A stretch of 64,000 bases of DNA from the NCBI GenBank assembly GCA_947184155.2, contig CAMXCT020001838.1, forward strand, positions 1-64,000. The letters are read 5' to 3'. Source of the DNA: Cladocopium goreaui (Eukaryota; Sar; Dinophyceae; Suessiales; Symbiodiniaceae). A program made the position numbers and the translations under genes. Positions 14,201 to 27,600 of this stretch are shown piece by piece; position 1 is the first letter of the stretch; every line of letters starts with the position of its first letter. A model generated the notes under the pieces. The model made no database searches, was not told where the DNA came from, and saw only the letters and a program-made list of their open reading frames with translations.

Positions 14201-17200
14201 AACATCAATGAGGACATCAGCTCGGTTTCTAAATGGATATCAATGGTGGATTTTCGGGTTTCAAACCATGGATCCCGGGAATTATGGATGGATTGACCTC
14301 ATCTTGGCTGCGTTGCAACAGTTGTGTCTCGTGGATTTTTATGTCAATTTTCAGGGCTACAAACCCATAAAAACTCCCGTTTTCCAATATTGTTGCTTCT
14401 ATATCCTAAAGCACCCATAGCAAACTCCCATTATATCCTCAATACATGCCCACTTAATAACCCCTTTGGTTTAAATGAGTTTAACATATTTTCTCAGGCC
14501 CCCAACGCTGAGTGCATCCAGGCGGGAGCGGAGCACACCATTCGCCTGACAAAACAAAACACATCACAAATGGGTTTTGAGAAGCAATGATTTTGGTAGT
14601 TTACTCCATGTTTTTTGGAATATTTATGATTTTGGACGTTTTAATGATATTTGTTTTGGGAATTGTTTATTGTTAAGGGTATCATTTAGAATAAAGAGTA
14701 CCATTAATGAATATTGTTGTTTTTGGGAATTGTTAACAATGTTAAAAGTACCATTTGTAGCTAATATGTGCTACTTACTACCAACCATACTTTATTACGA
14801 TGGTAGTAATTCATAATTTCCATGTAAATTATCAAAACTATAGTGTAGTGGTTTTACATTTAAACGTACATGGTTTTATTTTGCGTTTTACTTATTTAGA
14901 ACTATATAATCAAATTTCATGTAAAATACGATGTAAGAACTGTCAAACTTAGTGGTGGTTTAACATGAATAAAACAATATTTCGCTGGCAGCAAATTAGT
15001 AAAACCACAATGAAACATATACATTAATTGATATTATCATTGGGAAAACATGGGTAGTACAACCCAGCAAAAAAACACATATGCATGGCTCTGTCTGAAA
15101 ATAGCAGAGTGGATTTGATGGTTTATGATGGTTGATGATATTTTTCCGGTTCAAGTGGCCATGGATTGGGGTATACCCCATGAAAACAGATACATCAACG
15201 CGGCATCGCCATTATATAACCAGAATAGCACCAATGTCAATAATATCTATAAGTGAGTTTAGACCACTCTGCAACAATAACTGACAATAGGATTTTAACA
15301 ATCACATTTTTTTACTCATCATGATAACAATCATATGATCTGTGCATATCCGCCGACCCCAGCCATCTGCAGGGGGAGCGCGCCCGAGAAAAAGTGGCTT
15401 CGCGGCGCCTTTTCTTCTGGTTTCAGAAAGCGACGTTAGGTAGTAGGCTGCCGTTAAACGCTTCCCGGCGCCCTCGGCCGCCCTTAAACCTTGCCCTTAA
15501 ACCCTGCCCTTGAACCCTTCCCGGCGTCTTTGGCACCCAGCAGCATGTCCTTTGGCCACCTGCCGGGCGCTTTTCTGGAGATTTTCTTCTCGTTTCAGAA
15601 AGCAACGTTAGGCAGTAGGCTGCCCTTAAACCCTCCCCGGCGCCCTGAGCTGCCTTTAAACCCTTCATGGCGCCCTTGGCAGCCAAGCAGCATGTCCTTT
15701 CGCCACCTGCCGGGCGCTTTCCTGGAGATTTTCTTCTCGTTTCAGAAAGCAACGTTAGGCACTAGGCTGCNNNNNNNNNNNNNNNNNNNNNNNNNNNNNN
15801 NNNNNNNNNNNNNNNNNNNNNNNNNNNNNNNNNNNNNNNNNNNNNNNNNNNNNNNNNNNNNNNNNNNNNNGGCCCAGCAGCATGTCCTTTGGCCACCTGC
15901 CGGGCGCTTTCCTGGAGATTTTCTTCTGGTTTCAGAAAGCAACGTTAGGCAGTAGGCTGCCCTTAAACCCCCCCCGGCGCCCTGAGCTGCCTTTAAACCC
16001 TTCCTGGCGCCCTTGGCGGCCTAGCAGCATGTCCTTTGGCCACTGGCCGGGCGCTTTCCTGGAGATTTTCTTCTGGTTTCAGAAAGCAACGTTAGGCAGT
16101 AGGCTGCCCTTAAACCCTCCCCGGCGCCCTGAGCTGCCTTTAACCCCTTCATGGCGCCCTTGGCGGCCTAGCAGCATGTCCTTTGGCCACCTGCCGGGCG
16201 CTTTCCTGGAGATTTTCTTCTGGTTTCAGAAAGCAACGTTAGGCAGTAGGCTGCCCTTAAAACCCCCCGGCGCCCTGAGCTGCCTTTAAACCCTTCATGG
16301 CGCCCTTGGCGGCCTAGCAGCATGTCCTTTGGCCACCTGCCGGGCGCTTTCCTGGAGATTTTCTTCTCGTTTCAGAAAGCAACGTTAGGCAGTAGGCTGC
16401 CCTTAAACCCTCCCCGGCGCCCGGAGCTGCCTTTAAACCCTTCATGGCGCCCTTGGCAGCCAAGCAGCATGTCCTTTCGCCACCTGCCGGGCGCTTTCCT
16501 GGAGATTTTCTTCTCGTTTCAGAAAGCAACGTTAGGCAGTAGGCTGCCCTTAAACCCTCCCCGGCGCCCTGAGCTGCCTTTAAACCCTTCATAGCATGTC
16601 CTTTGGCCGCCCTGGAGATTTTCTTCTGGTTTCAGAAAACAACGCTAGGCAGTAGGCTGCCGTTAAACCCTCGCCGGCGCCCTGGGCTGCCTTTAAACCC
16701 TTCATGGCGCCGTTGGCAGACAAGCAGCATGTCCTTTGGCCACCTGCCGGGCGCTTTCCTGGAAATTTTCTTCTCGTTTCAGAAAGCAACGTTAGGCAGT
16801 AGGCTGCCCTTAAACCCTTCCCGGCGCCCTGAGCTGCCTTTAAACCCTTCATGGCGCCCTTGGCGGCCTAGCAGCATGTCCTTTGGCCACCTGCCGGGCG
16901 CTTTCCTGGAGATTTTCTTCTGGTTTCAGAAAGCAACGTTAGGCAGTAGGCTGCCCTTAAACCCTCCCCGGCGCCCTGAGCTGCCTTTAAACCCTTCATG
17001 GCGCCCTTGGCGGCCTAGCAGCATGTCCTTTGGCCACCTGCCGGGCGCTTTCCTGGAGATTTTCTTCTGGTTTCAGAAAGCAACGTTAGGCAGTAGGCTG
17101 CCCTTAAACCTTCCCCGGCGCCCTGAGCTGCCTTTAAACCCTTCATGGCGCCCTTGGCGGCCTAGCAGCATGTCCTTTGGCCACCTGCCGGGCGCTTTTT

Positions 17201-18570
17201 CTTCTCGTTTCAGAAAGCAACGTTAGGCAGTAGGCTGCCCTTAAACCCTCCCCGGCGCCCTGAGCTGCCTTTAAACCCTTCATGGCGCCCTTGGCAGCCA
17301 AGCAGCATGTCCTTTCGCCACCTGCCGGGCGCTTTCCTGGAGATTTTCTTCTCGTTTCAGAAAGCAACGTTAGGCAGTAGGCTGCCCTTAAACCCTCCCC
17401 GGCGCCCGGAGCTGCCTTTAAACCCTTCATGGCGCCCTTGGCGGCCTAGCAGCATGTCCTTTGGCCACCTGCCGGGCGCTTTCCTGGAGATTTTCTTCTG
17501 GTTTCAGAAAGCAACGTTAGGCAGTAGGCTGCCCTTAAACCCTCCCCGCCGCCCTGAGCTGCCTTTAAACCCTTCATGGCGCCCTTGGCGGCCTAGCAGC
17601 ATGTCCTTTGGCCACCTGCCGGGCGCTTTCCTGGAGATTTTCTTCTGGTTTCAGAAAGCAACGTTAGGCACTTTTTCGCCGCCTTTTTTGCGCCTTCTCC
17701 GTCCTTCACTGCCATGGTGTTTCCCCGTCCGGGGGCTGTGGTTTTGCGCGGTCTTTCCTCGCCCAAGAACCGCGTTTTGGAGCGGGACAAGTAGCTCAGA
17801 AACCTCCTCATTTTCTATGGGTTTCAGAAGTTACGTTAGGCACTTTTTCGCCGCCTTTTTTGCGCCGTCTCCGTCCTTCACTGCCATGGTGTTTCCCCGT
17901 CCGGGGGCTGTGGTTTTGCGCGGTCTTTCCTCGCCCAAGAACCGCGTTTTGGAGCGGGACAAGTAGCTTCGAAATCTCCTCATTTTCTATGGGTTTCAGA
18001 AGTTACGTTAGGCACTTTTTCGCCGCCTTTTTTGCGCCTTCTCCGTCCTTCACTGCCAAACTAATTGTTTCAACCGAAAATCTTGTCAAGGTTTTCAAAC
18101 ATTCATGTGGGTAGTTTCTTGAGAGTTTCATTTAGGATTTCATTCATGAAGGGTCAAAAAAACACGGAAAACAAGGCGGAGGATCCAAAAAAACAAGGTC
18201 CCCGTATACTTTGATAAACTATCATGCACCTGTGCGGCGCAACCATGCACCTGTGCGGCGCAACACTAGCTGCATAATAAAAGGCCAAAACTATCGTATA
18301 GATATATCTAACTATTGTACAGTTACTTAGATCCGTGAACCCATAAAACCATAGGATCATAATATCAACATGCACCCAAATGAAAAACCCATTTACAAAT
18401 GAAAATTCAAACCTATCAAATATAGTTCACAACAATATACATAGGAAAAAGGTCGAAAGCCTCAGAATTTAGTTTGCTTCCTTGCCGATTCTTCCGGGGT
18501 CGGCGGCAGGGGCGGCAGCCCTTAATATACATATATATATATAATATAATATATATATATACACAAAGTC

Positions 18571-18605
<35 letters not shown>

Positions 18606-21600
18606 CTCTCTCTCTTTCCATTGCGCTCCCCATTATATCCTCAATGTATCCCAATGAGATCCATTATCACTGACTAAACCACCACCAGTAACCATGGTGC
18701 CTCGTGAGCCTCCTGGAGGTTGCTGGGCAAGGCTTCTTTTGGAGCATCTCCCACCTTGCGGAGGACGAACATTTCCGGTGATGGCTTCACCACAGCGAAT
18801 TTCCACACCCCTTACCCTCTGGTTATGTCAAAATAGCTATTGAAAATTGCCATTTATAGTGGTTTTTCCCATGAAAAATGGTGATTTTCCATAGTTATGT
18901 TAGTTTACCAGAGGGTAAACCTTAACATGGAACCCACATTTTCCAAGTCCAAACATCCTCTCCTCCAATCTTTGAGGTTCCATTTGAACTTAGGTGTATT
19001 AGGTGTACCATGGTCTACCTGAATAGTGAGTTTCCCGAAACACCACGGTGAATCCACACATTTTGTTTCCCATCTCATGAGAAATTTCCACTACATCATG
19101 TTAAATCACCATTAGAAACCCTCCATTGAATCCCTTCAATCCCATGACACCACCATTCTTCATTATAAAATACCCTCTGGTAATTTAACATAGCTATTGA
19201 ACATGGCCATAGAAATAGTGGATTACAGTTCGCTATGTTAGTTTACCAGAGGGTACCATCGTTCTTCGAGGCATGGTTGTTGTCCAGGCATCCGCACCCG
19301 CACTTTCAGCACCGCATTCTCATCATTCATGGCCACCACACGCTGGAACAAACGTTGGCATTCCTCACGGGACGGCGCGTTCAAAACATGTCCAAAGCAG
19401 ACCCTCACAGGAAGCGGCCCATACTGCCTCATAGTTAGCTAAATTGACTTAGAACTGAACTAGGGTTTATAACTAATGGCAACCCTGGATTAATAAACCC
19501 CTAGCACGGCTGTTGAATTGGGAGGGTACCATGAAAAAGTATTAGATTATGACTATTGGAGGAGTATCCCCCCAATTGTCATAAACCATGGTCTATCAGT
19601 CCGGGGGTTGACATGAAAAAGTTGGATGGGGTCATAGCTGGATGGGGTTCTACACTAACTTGTAACTACTTCCGGAACTTTTCCTGTAGTGAACAACGAA
19701 ATGGTTTGGAATTATCTGGGTAAATGATAATATTTCACTAACCTGAATAGTGCGGCCATTTGGGAATTATGGATGTTTATCCCATGTGTTCTGCTTATAT
19801 GGATCAGAACTTTTGGTTTATCCCACCCAAAGATCATTTTCCAAAAGTTCCCATCCATGTAAGCGGAACACATGGGGATGACACGCTGAAATCCTGCCAA
19901 ATTTATGAAGCCATCCATGACGGGGAGTAACTAAGGTATTTTATTGATTATGGACATCATTGTTGTTGCTATTAACTACTGCTATTATGGGTCCAACTCA
20001 TCAGTTATGGGTCCAACTGTCCAACTCTGATTTTCAAGTGATTTTCTATGGGCTTTCGCACAGATGTTTGACCATCATTTAGTTAGTTCGCTAGTGATGT
20101 CGCTACAAAAACCATAGAAATCCTGCTACCATTCACCGACGACCCTCTTCCAGTCCTCTATCAAGAGTTCGAATGCTGCCGTGCCCGCATCCGCAGACAA
20201 CATCTGCACCCTTGGGCGGCATTTTTTTTTTTTTCTGGGCAGTGTGCACCTTAATCACTGCTTGTTTTAACATTGAACCATCAAAACAAATGGGATTGAA
20301 CTAAAAAAACATGATTTTATATGCCTTTTATTTCATAAACTGGTTTGATTTATATAATGGAAAGGGTTCCTGGGATTTTTCCTTCACGCAATTCTGGGAA
20401 GAAGAGATGGGTGAAATGGTCAAATTTCGCTTTAAAAAAAACATCCCAGCGATTGTAAATGGTTAATAGGCGGTAGTAGTGTCATATGAATCTGGTTGGT
20501 GGTTTTAACCATCTTGAACAATATTAGTCAATGGGAAGATTAATCCCATGTATTATGGTACATAAAAAATGTTTGAAACCACCAACCAGGAATGAACTGA
20601 GTGATTGAGGTGAGTGGGTAGCAAACATCCATCACGAATGATCAGTACTTGGGGGTGCAGCTCCACTTAAAAAAAGGATATCTAATAGCCACAGTTAGAA
20701 GGGCTGTATCTCAACTTCTGGGGGTTTAAATCCCAGAATGATATAGCCAACTGCAACAGCACCTCCAAGTAAGTTCCTATTTATCTTATCTATTTTGTGG
20801 GCTTCCCCCAGAGTCAGAACCACTGAGCCAGCTCGCCCGTACAGGGATGAGCCTCAGGGAAAATCCCTGAAGACGGCTTTGTCCAGGGGGTATACCCCAA
20901 AATTAGGTAACTCTACGGGGCCATTTCGATGAACTATTAGTGAATTTTGGGCTATCCAATTTTGGGACGCATCTGTAACACTGTATATGGGCTTCCATTT
21001 CCTTCTGAGGGTCGATAGCCAAACTTGATATTCATACTATAAATCTGCCATTCAATTTCAGCTCCACCGTCTTTAAACAGTTGCCAAAAAATCGACATCG
21101 GAAACCAACGCTTACAGAACCATTGGCAGATATAGACAGCATAGGTGTCCATACCATCAATGCTATGTGCCACATCCAGCACTGCCACAGCACGAGGTTT
21201 GATTCCACACCTTTCGATAAAGGCATGCCTGGATCTCACAGAATGGCTGTAGTAGAAACTTGTCAGCCTGGGCTGCATTATGCCATGGGTAGTCGTTGGA
21301 GGCAATGAGGTCACTGAGCCCACGATTGATTTCCAGACCATCCGGACAGACCTTCGACTGGTTCCAGTTCCACCGGGCCACGATGCCTGAGACTTCACGG
21401 GAACAGTAGCCATAACTTGGCCATGCCTCAAGCTGAGGAAACGAAGGGCAGTAGTTTCTTGAAAATCTCCATCACCTTCTGTAAATACGCCCTTTCCTTT
21501 GACACTCTCCAGGTATCCACTACAAAGTTTGTTGGGAGCTTCCCCAGGGAATCCAAACTCTGCTGTTTGAATCCTACTTTTTAGACTTTTTTATCTAGTT

Positions 21601-24600
21601 CGCTCCCCATGTTCTGGATCCATGATGGAATTCACCTGAGACAATTTTTGTATCGTTACCCCAATCCAATTTCCATCATTGTACTTACGCCGCAACGCGA
21701 GGTCGTTGTAACTTATCCAGATTCTACACATGATATTTCGTGATATCCCAATTTGTAGCACCAATTTTTATAGTTTAAACACCATTGTTCCCTGTCAAAT
21801 CACGATTTTTCCCAATTACCCTTTGGTTATTTAACGTAGCTATGGAAAATGGCCCATAAATTAGAGGATTTATGAGGATTTACCTATTAAACATGGTGAT
21901 TTCCCAGTTCGCTACGTTAAATAACCAGATGGTAAATCACCATTTCTGTTGGTTAAACCAACCTTTATGATGACCAACAAGAACTTTACGGATCGTTCCG
22001 CAGCCCGTGGCTTTTTCCAGGTTCCGCACATTCGATCCAGGACACGACGCTGGGATGCTACCTGCGAATGGGTGATTTGAACAAGGGGATGTCAACTCTG
22101 AGTAAACTCTCAGATATGCTCCATTTTCACTCAGAGCACAGGCTCAATTGGGACATTTGGGACATTTGGGACAGTGGTCTTTTTTATTAAATCCACAATA
22201 TCGGATATTTCCTTGGTGATTTTGCCAAAGGTAAACTAATGTCAATAATGTCATGTTTTAATTTTGTGATTTAATCAACAACATTGGATATATGTAATAC
22301 AACTTTTATTGGAGGAGTCTAACCTTATCAATATTTCACCAACCTTAATTGGAGTAGAATGGGCCACCAATATAGGATATTGGTATGTCTGAAAGTTTGT
22401 TTTTTTACCCATACAATAGACATTTCACTTGGACGTATGATGATCAAGCATTGAATTGTGGGAACCCAAAATTTCAGACAAACCCACGGATTGTTTTTTT
22501 TTGCTGACGGATCGCAGGTTAGGATCCATTAAGGGAACCCCGGAGAAAGCGATAAAGGGTCCAAAAGAGAGAAATGCTGAGAAAATTGGTACTTAACCAG
22601 ATCTGGTTGGTGGTTTCACCCCGGAAAAATATGCCCATCCCATTTGTTTTCTGGATGAACACATCTTCCAAACGAGAACCAGAACCAGATGAATAGCTAC
22701 AAACCACCATGTGTGCCATGGTCAAAAGATGGTATATGGGTTATGGTCATTTACCTATAATGGACTCCTTACACTGGGTATGTAAATCCCTAAAAAGGAT
22801 TGACAACCATGGACCATGGCACATGTGAAACCAACTGAAGTCACAGAATAGGCAAACCTTGCTTGCGAGGTCGCGCGTGAGTGAGCTGGTTTTCTCCAAA
22901 TGCCCGAAGACTCAACAAGAGAAACTTACCATAATGTGGGTAAAACAATGTCATAAACCATCCATTTGGGAATGGTAAACATACCACCTAAAAAAATGGT
23001 GATGACTCCGGGATAGTTAATATGTGTATGGCACTGTTGGACCCACATATGTCAAATAATGTCAACCCTGGATTAATAAACCCCAAACGGCTGTTTAATT
23101 GGGAGGTACCGTAAAAAAGTATTAGATTATGAGTATTGGAGGAGTATCCCCCTAATTGTCATAAACCATGGTCTATCAATCCGGGGTTAACCTTAATCAT
23201 TACTTAGTCATCTTACTGGTGCTAAACGTAGGGAATGGATGGGACTGGGGGTTGCTGGGATGATTATTACTAGTGAAAATCTCAATCATTCCCAAAAATT
23301 CCCTACGTTGAGCACCAGTAAGTCATGGTTTATCCCCCAGTTTCATCCAAAAAAGCGACGAACGAACGCTGGCAGAAGGCCTCCCCATGAAGGCGTCGCA
23401 GTTCGCCCAAGTCCTGGCCATGAATTTTGTCGGGAACTCCTCAGGAAGTGGGGAAATCCTCAGGTTGAACATATGGATTTCCCATTTTTCAACATATTAG
23501 GAACCAAGAAAATATGGGGATTTCCAACAAAATGGTTGATTGAGCTGATTGGAATTAAGAATTGGTTTATATGGGACAACTAGTTTGGAACATATCGGGA
23601 AATACACCACCAAACATGGAGCTTTCCCCACCAAACATGGAGCTTTCAATGGAAACAGCAGCGAATTTCATGGGTGATCCCCTCTGACTTCGACATTTTC
23701 CAAGCCTCAGCTCGAGCCAAAGTGGGATCCTGTGTCTCCGGACTGCCCAGACCAGCCTCAGCTGCTACCAATATCAACTATCTAGTAGTACTAAAACAAT
23801 AGTGGTGATAAGTAGTGATATATGACTAATAGTGTATACAAGAGTAGTGATATGGAAATAGCCGTACTGATATAGTAGTAGTTATATAGTCGTAGTAATA
23901 GTAGACATATGTAGAAATGGATACACAGATACTAGCCAATAACAACAATCATATCAGTGGATAATAGCAGTGTGATAGTTTACTATCTTTGCGAAGCAAA
24001 GATACATGTATATAATATAATTGATGAAATCGAATATATATTTTGTGATGTATCTATTGATACTTTCAATACTTTCAATTGAAATTCATGACATCCAGCC
24101 ATCTTGAGTCGTTCGCACTTGTATAGCGACTGGCTTGTGCCCAGTTCACCCTCTGTCATCCCCAAAGCTGTGACATAGGGATTCCGGGATTCCGGGATTC
24201 CCCCAAAAAAGTGACAAATCTGACAACCAGAGAACCGGCAGAACCGGTAACTAATTGGTGGTTGTGGTATACCTACCCCCCCCTGAAAAATATGAGTCAG
24301 ATTGGAGAACATCATAAACAAACTATTGGGGACAATAAAATTCATGTTCCAAACCACCAACCAGATCACCATCATATTCCCATTGTTGTTGGTTTATAGC
24401 CTATTAACCACTATTAATATCACTATTAACCACCATATCCCAAAACATAGAGTAAATCACCACCAACCAGGTAAGTTTTTGCCCCACATAATGATGACCT
24501 ACCTACCGGACCCGAGGCGCATTGAACCGCGCCAAAACCCATTGCATAAACCGTTTGCAACCTACTTAAGCACAGCATATTTCAAAAGGATGTTTTCAGG

Positions 24601-27600
24601 AAAAAAAACAAGCACTGATTTCAAATCAGATTTTGGCCCAACTTACCCTATCATGTGCAGTACCTCCATGTTAAGCTGGCAAGATTTCAAGGTGGAATAT
24701 TACATTTGATGGCATATTATCCAATGCTCGAAAACTCCAAAATTTTGCTACTCAAACATCAGAATTCCACTACCCTCACCTAGCATCCGAAAAAAATCCT
24801 GCAGGATGGGGCCACCCAAGATAGCTAAGTTGCCTCATAAGTGGCTTCACTATGGTTTATCGGTAGATATAACGAACTAGTTTTCATGGGGTTTATAAAC
24901 CAACGTTCACATCACGTTTGGGGGCACCATCCTGTAAAATATGGTTACCTTCTTAAAATTTTATGGTACCCCAAACCATTGGTTTTCCCATTTTTTTTGA
25001 GCAATTTTAAGTTTTAAGGATGATTTGGGGGCAGCATTTGAGGAAACCTGAGCCACTGATAGCCACTGGGGATGCAACTCCCGGCGAAGCGAAAGGTCGT
25101 GGACGATCCAGCCGGAGTTGCGCCTCAGCTGGATGATTTCATCAGTGGATTAATGCTCCTATTACGATGGATGATTTAGGGATACCACCATTTAGGAAAC
25201 CTGTATGTATATATATATATAATACACCAATGTGCCAATGGAGTTTATTTATTGAACTATATATATATATTTGATCATTGTAATATCACAATACAATCAT
25301 ACATATATATATTAGTTCCTTTCAACTATTCTCTTCTGATCAGTGGTTGAACTGGTTGGTTTAAAACAGGTTTATCCCAACTGGATGAATTTATAGTTCT
25401 TTGGTGATCATAAGCTGGGGTTCTATGAGCATATATGCTACTGGGATGGCCTCTGGTTGGTTAACTGGTTGGTAAAGACTGGTTGGTAAAGACTGATTGG
25501 TAAAGACTGGTTGGTAAAGACTGGTTGGTATAGACTGGTTGGTAAAGACTGGTTGGTAAAGACTGGTTATGTATGTATGTATATATGTATATATATGTAT
25601 GTATGTACAAATTTGTTCAGAAAGGAATTATGGAATGGTATTCGATTCTGTTTTGTGATACCCAGTGAGGCACTGGGAAGGATCATCGCTGAGAGCCTCT
25701 TTCTCAGGGAATGTCGTAGGGACCAGCTGATGGTCAGCTGCTGATGGTCACAGCTGCGCACGTTGCCCGTGTTTGTCGGTGAACATGCGAACGAGATTTC
25801 TTTGCTATAACCCGTCTTGGTAAACAGTTCATTGTTGAAGCTAGAAAATGTAGACTGTCCTGTATTTCAACAAATGTAAGAGTGATGATTTCCAATAAAC
25901 AGGTAAAATTATTATCTGGTTGGCGGTATACCTACCCCTCTGAAAAATATGAGTTCGTCAGTTGGGATTATGAAATTCCCAATATATGGAACATCATAAA
26001 ATTCCATGGTTCCAAACCACCAACCAGTATGATAATCACCAGTATTATCCCACTATTACCGTATTCTCCACTATTAACCATTGTTAATGATAACCATTAC
26101 TTCACCATATGATCATCACTATTATAATCACCATTATGATAATCAGTGGCAACCAGCCACATTATTTGAACCCCCCATCCGATCTCCGGCCGAGAAAGTC
26201 CTTGCTCTTGCTGGGCCATCCCTGCGTTCTCTCGCAAGAGTTCATCCACTTGCGCCTCCGCCGTGTTCGCGCTCGGACATCGGGGATTTCCCCAAGAAGA
26301 AATGGCAAGAAACCCTAGAAGAAATGGCAAGAAAACCCTAAATTCCATGATATGTCCATAAATTCTTAGGAAATTCCATGATATTTCCATAACTCCATAA
26401 ATTCCCCATATATAGTGGAAATTCCCCATGAATCCTAAATTCCATGATATTTCCACTGTATTTCCACTATATATATATATATATGGGGCTTTCTCAATAC
26501 GGATCCAATGGCTTGGAAGATGTGGGGTACCCATGACTTAGGAAACATCCATTTATGGCATTGGAATGACATATAGTGAGTGGGACACATCATGATACAC
26601 TATAGAAAAATAATATACGTACATGTATGTATATATATATATGATGTATAAATATACATATATATATATATGATATATATATATGATGTATATATATATA
26701 TGATGTATAAATATACATATATGATATAAATATATATATATATACATATGTTGTAATTTGCATATATATATATATATATAATGTATATACATACATTAAC
26801 ATTACCGTCAATATGATATGGGACTGATTGACTATAAAACGGTGTTTTTTTTGCTAGATTTGGATGTGTCGATGATCATCGACTATCCATCATCCAGCAG
26901 CATGGGCCATGGGGAAATCCCCTATAGACCTATGGATGGAGGTTTAAAATATGTTTTTTTTTTTAATCATCTACCCTCTGGAAAACGCTTACATAACTAT
27001 GGACAAATGGACAAATCCACCATTTTCTAGCTGGGTAAATCCACTATTTCTATGGTCATTTTCAATAGCTATGTTAAATTACCATGGGGTAATGGATAAG
27101 TTCATCATAATTGATTGAGAATTATGGATCATGAATCATGGATAATGGTAATGGACCATAATTATCCAGACGAACAATTCTCCTAGGTTGGGTGAGAATC
27201 GGCCATTGATGAACAATCAGCTATGATTGATTATGATCAATGGACAATTAAAAGAACACACATCTTTCAGACCGAAACAATGGCTGGCTGGTGGTTTCAA
27301 CCAGTCTGAAAAATATTAGTCAGTTGGGGCTATTCTTCCCAATATATGGAAAGTCAAAAAAATCATGTTCCAAACCACCAAGCAGATGGGCATTGGTGAC
27401 CATCTTACAGTAGGTTGGGAGAAAACAGACCGAAACTGCTTGTGAAACAGCTCGAAATATTTATGACCTGCGAGAATCATCGAAAATCTGTGGGCTCAGC
27501 CCGATGAAACCACTTAGAATCTCAAATCACAAAGATAAAGCAAGTCTGTGCTCAAATGGCAAGCATGAACAGGTGGATTGTCAACAAAGCATAGGTGCTC

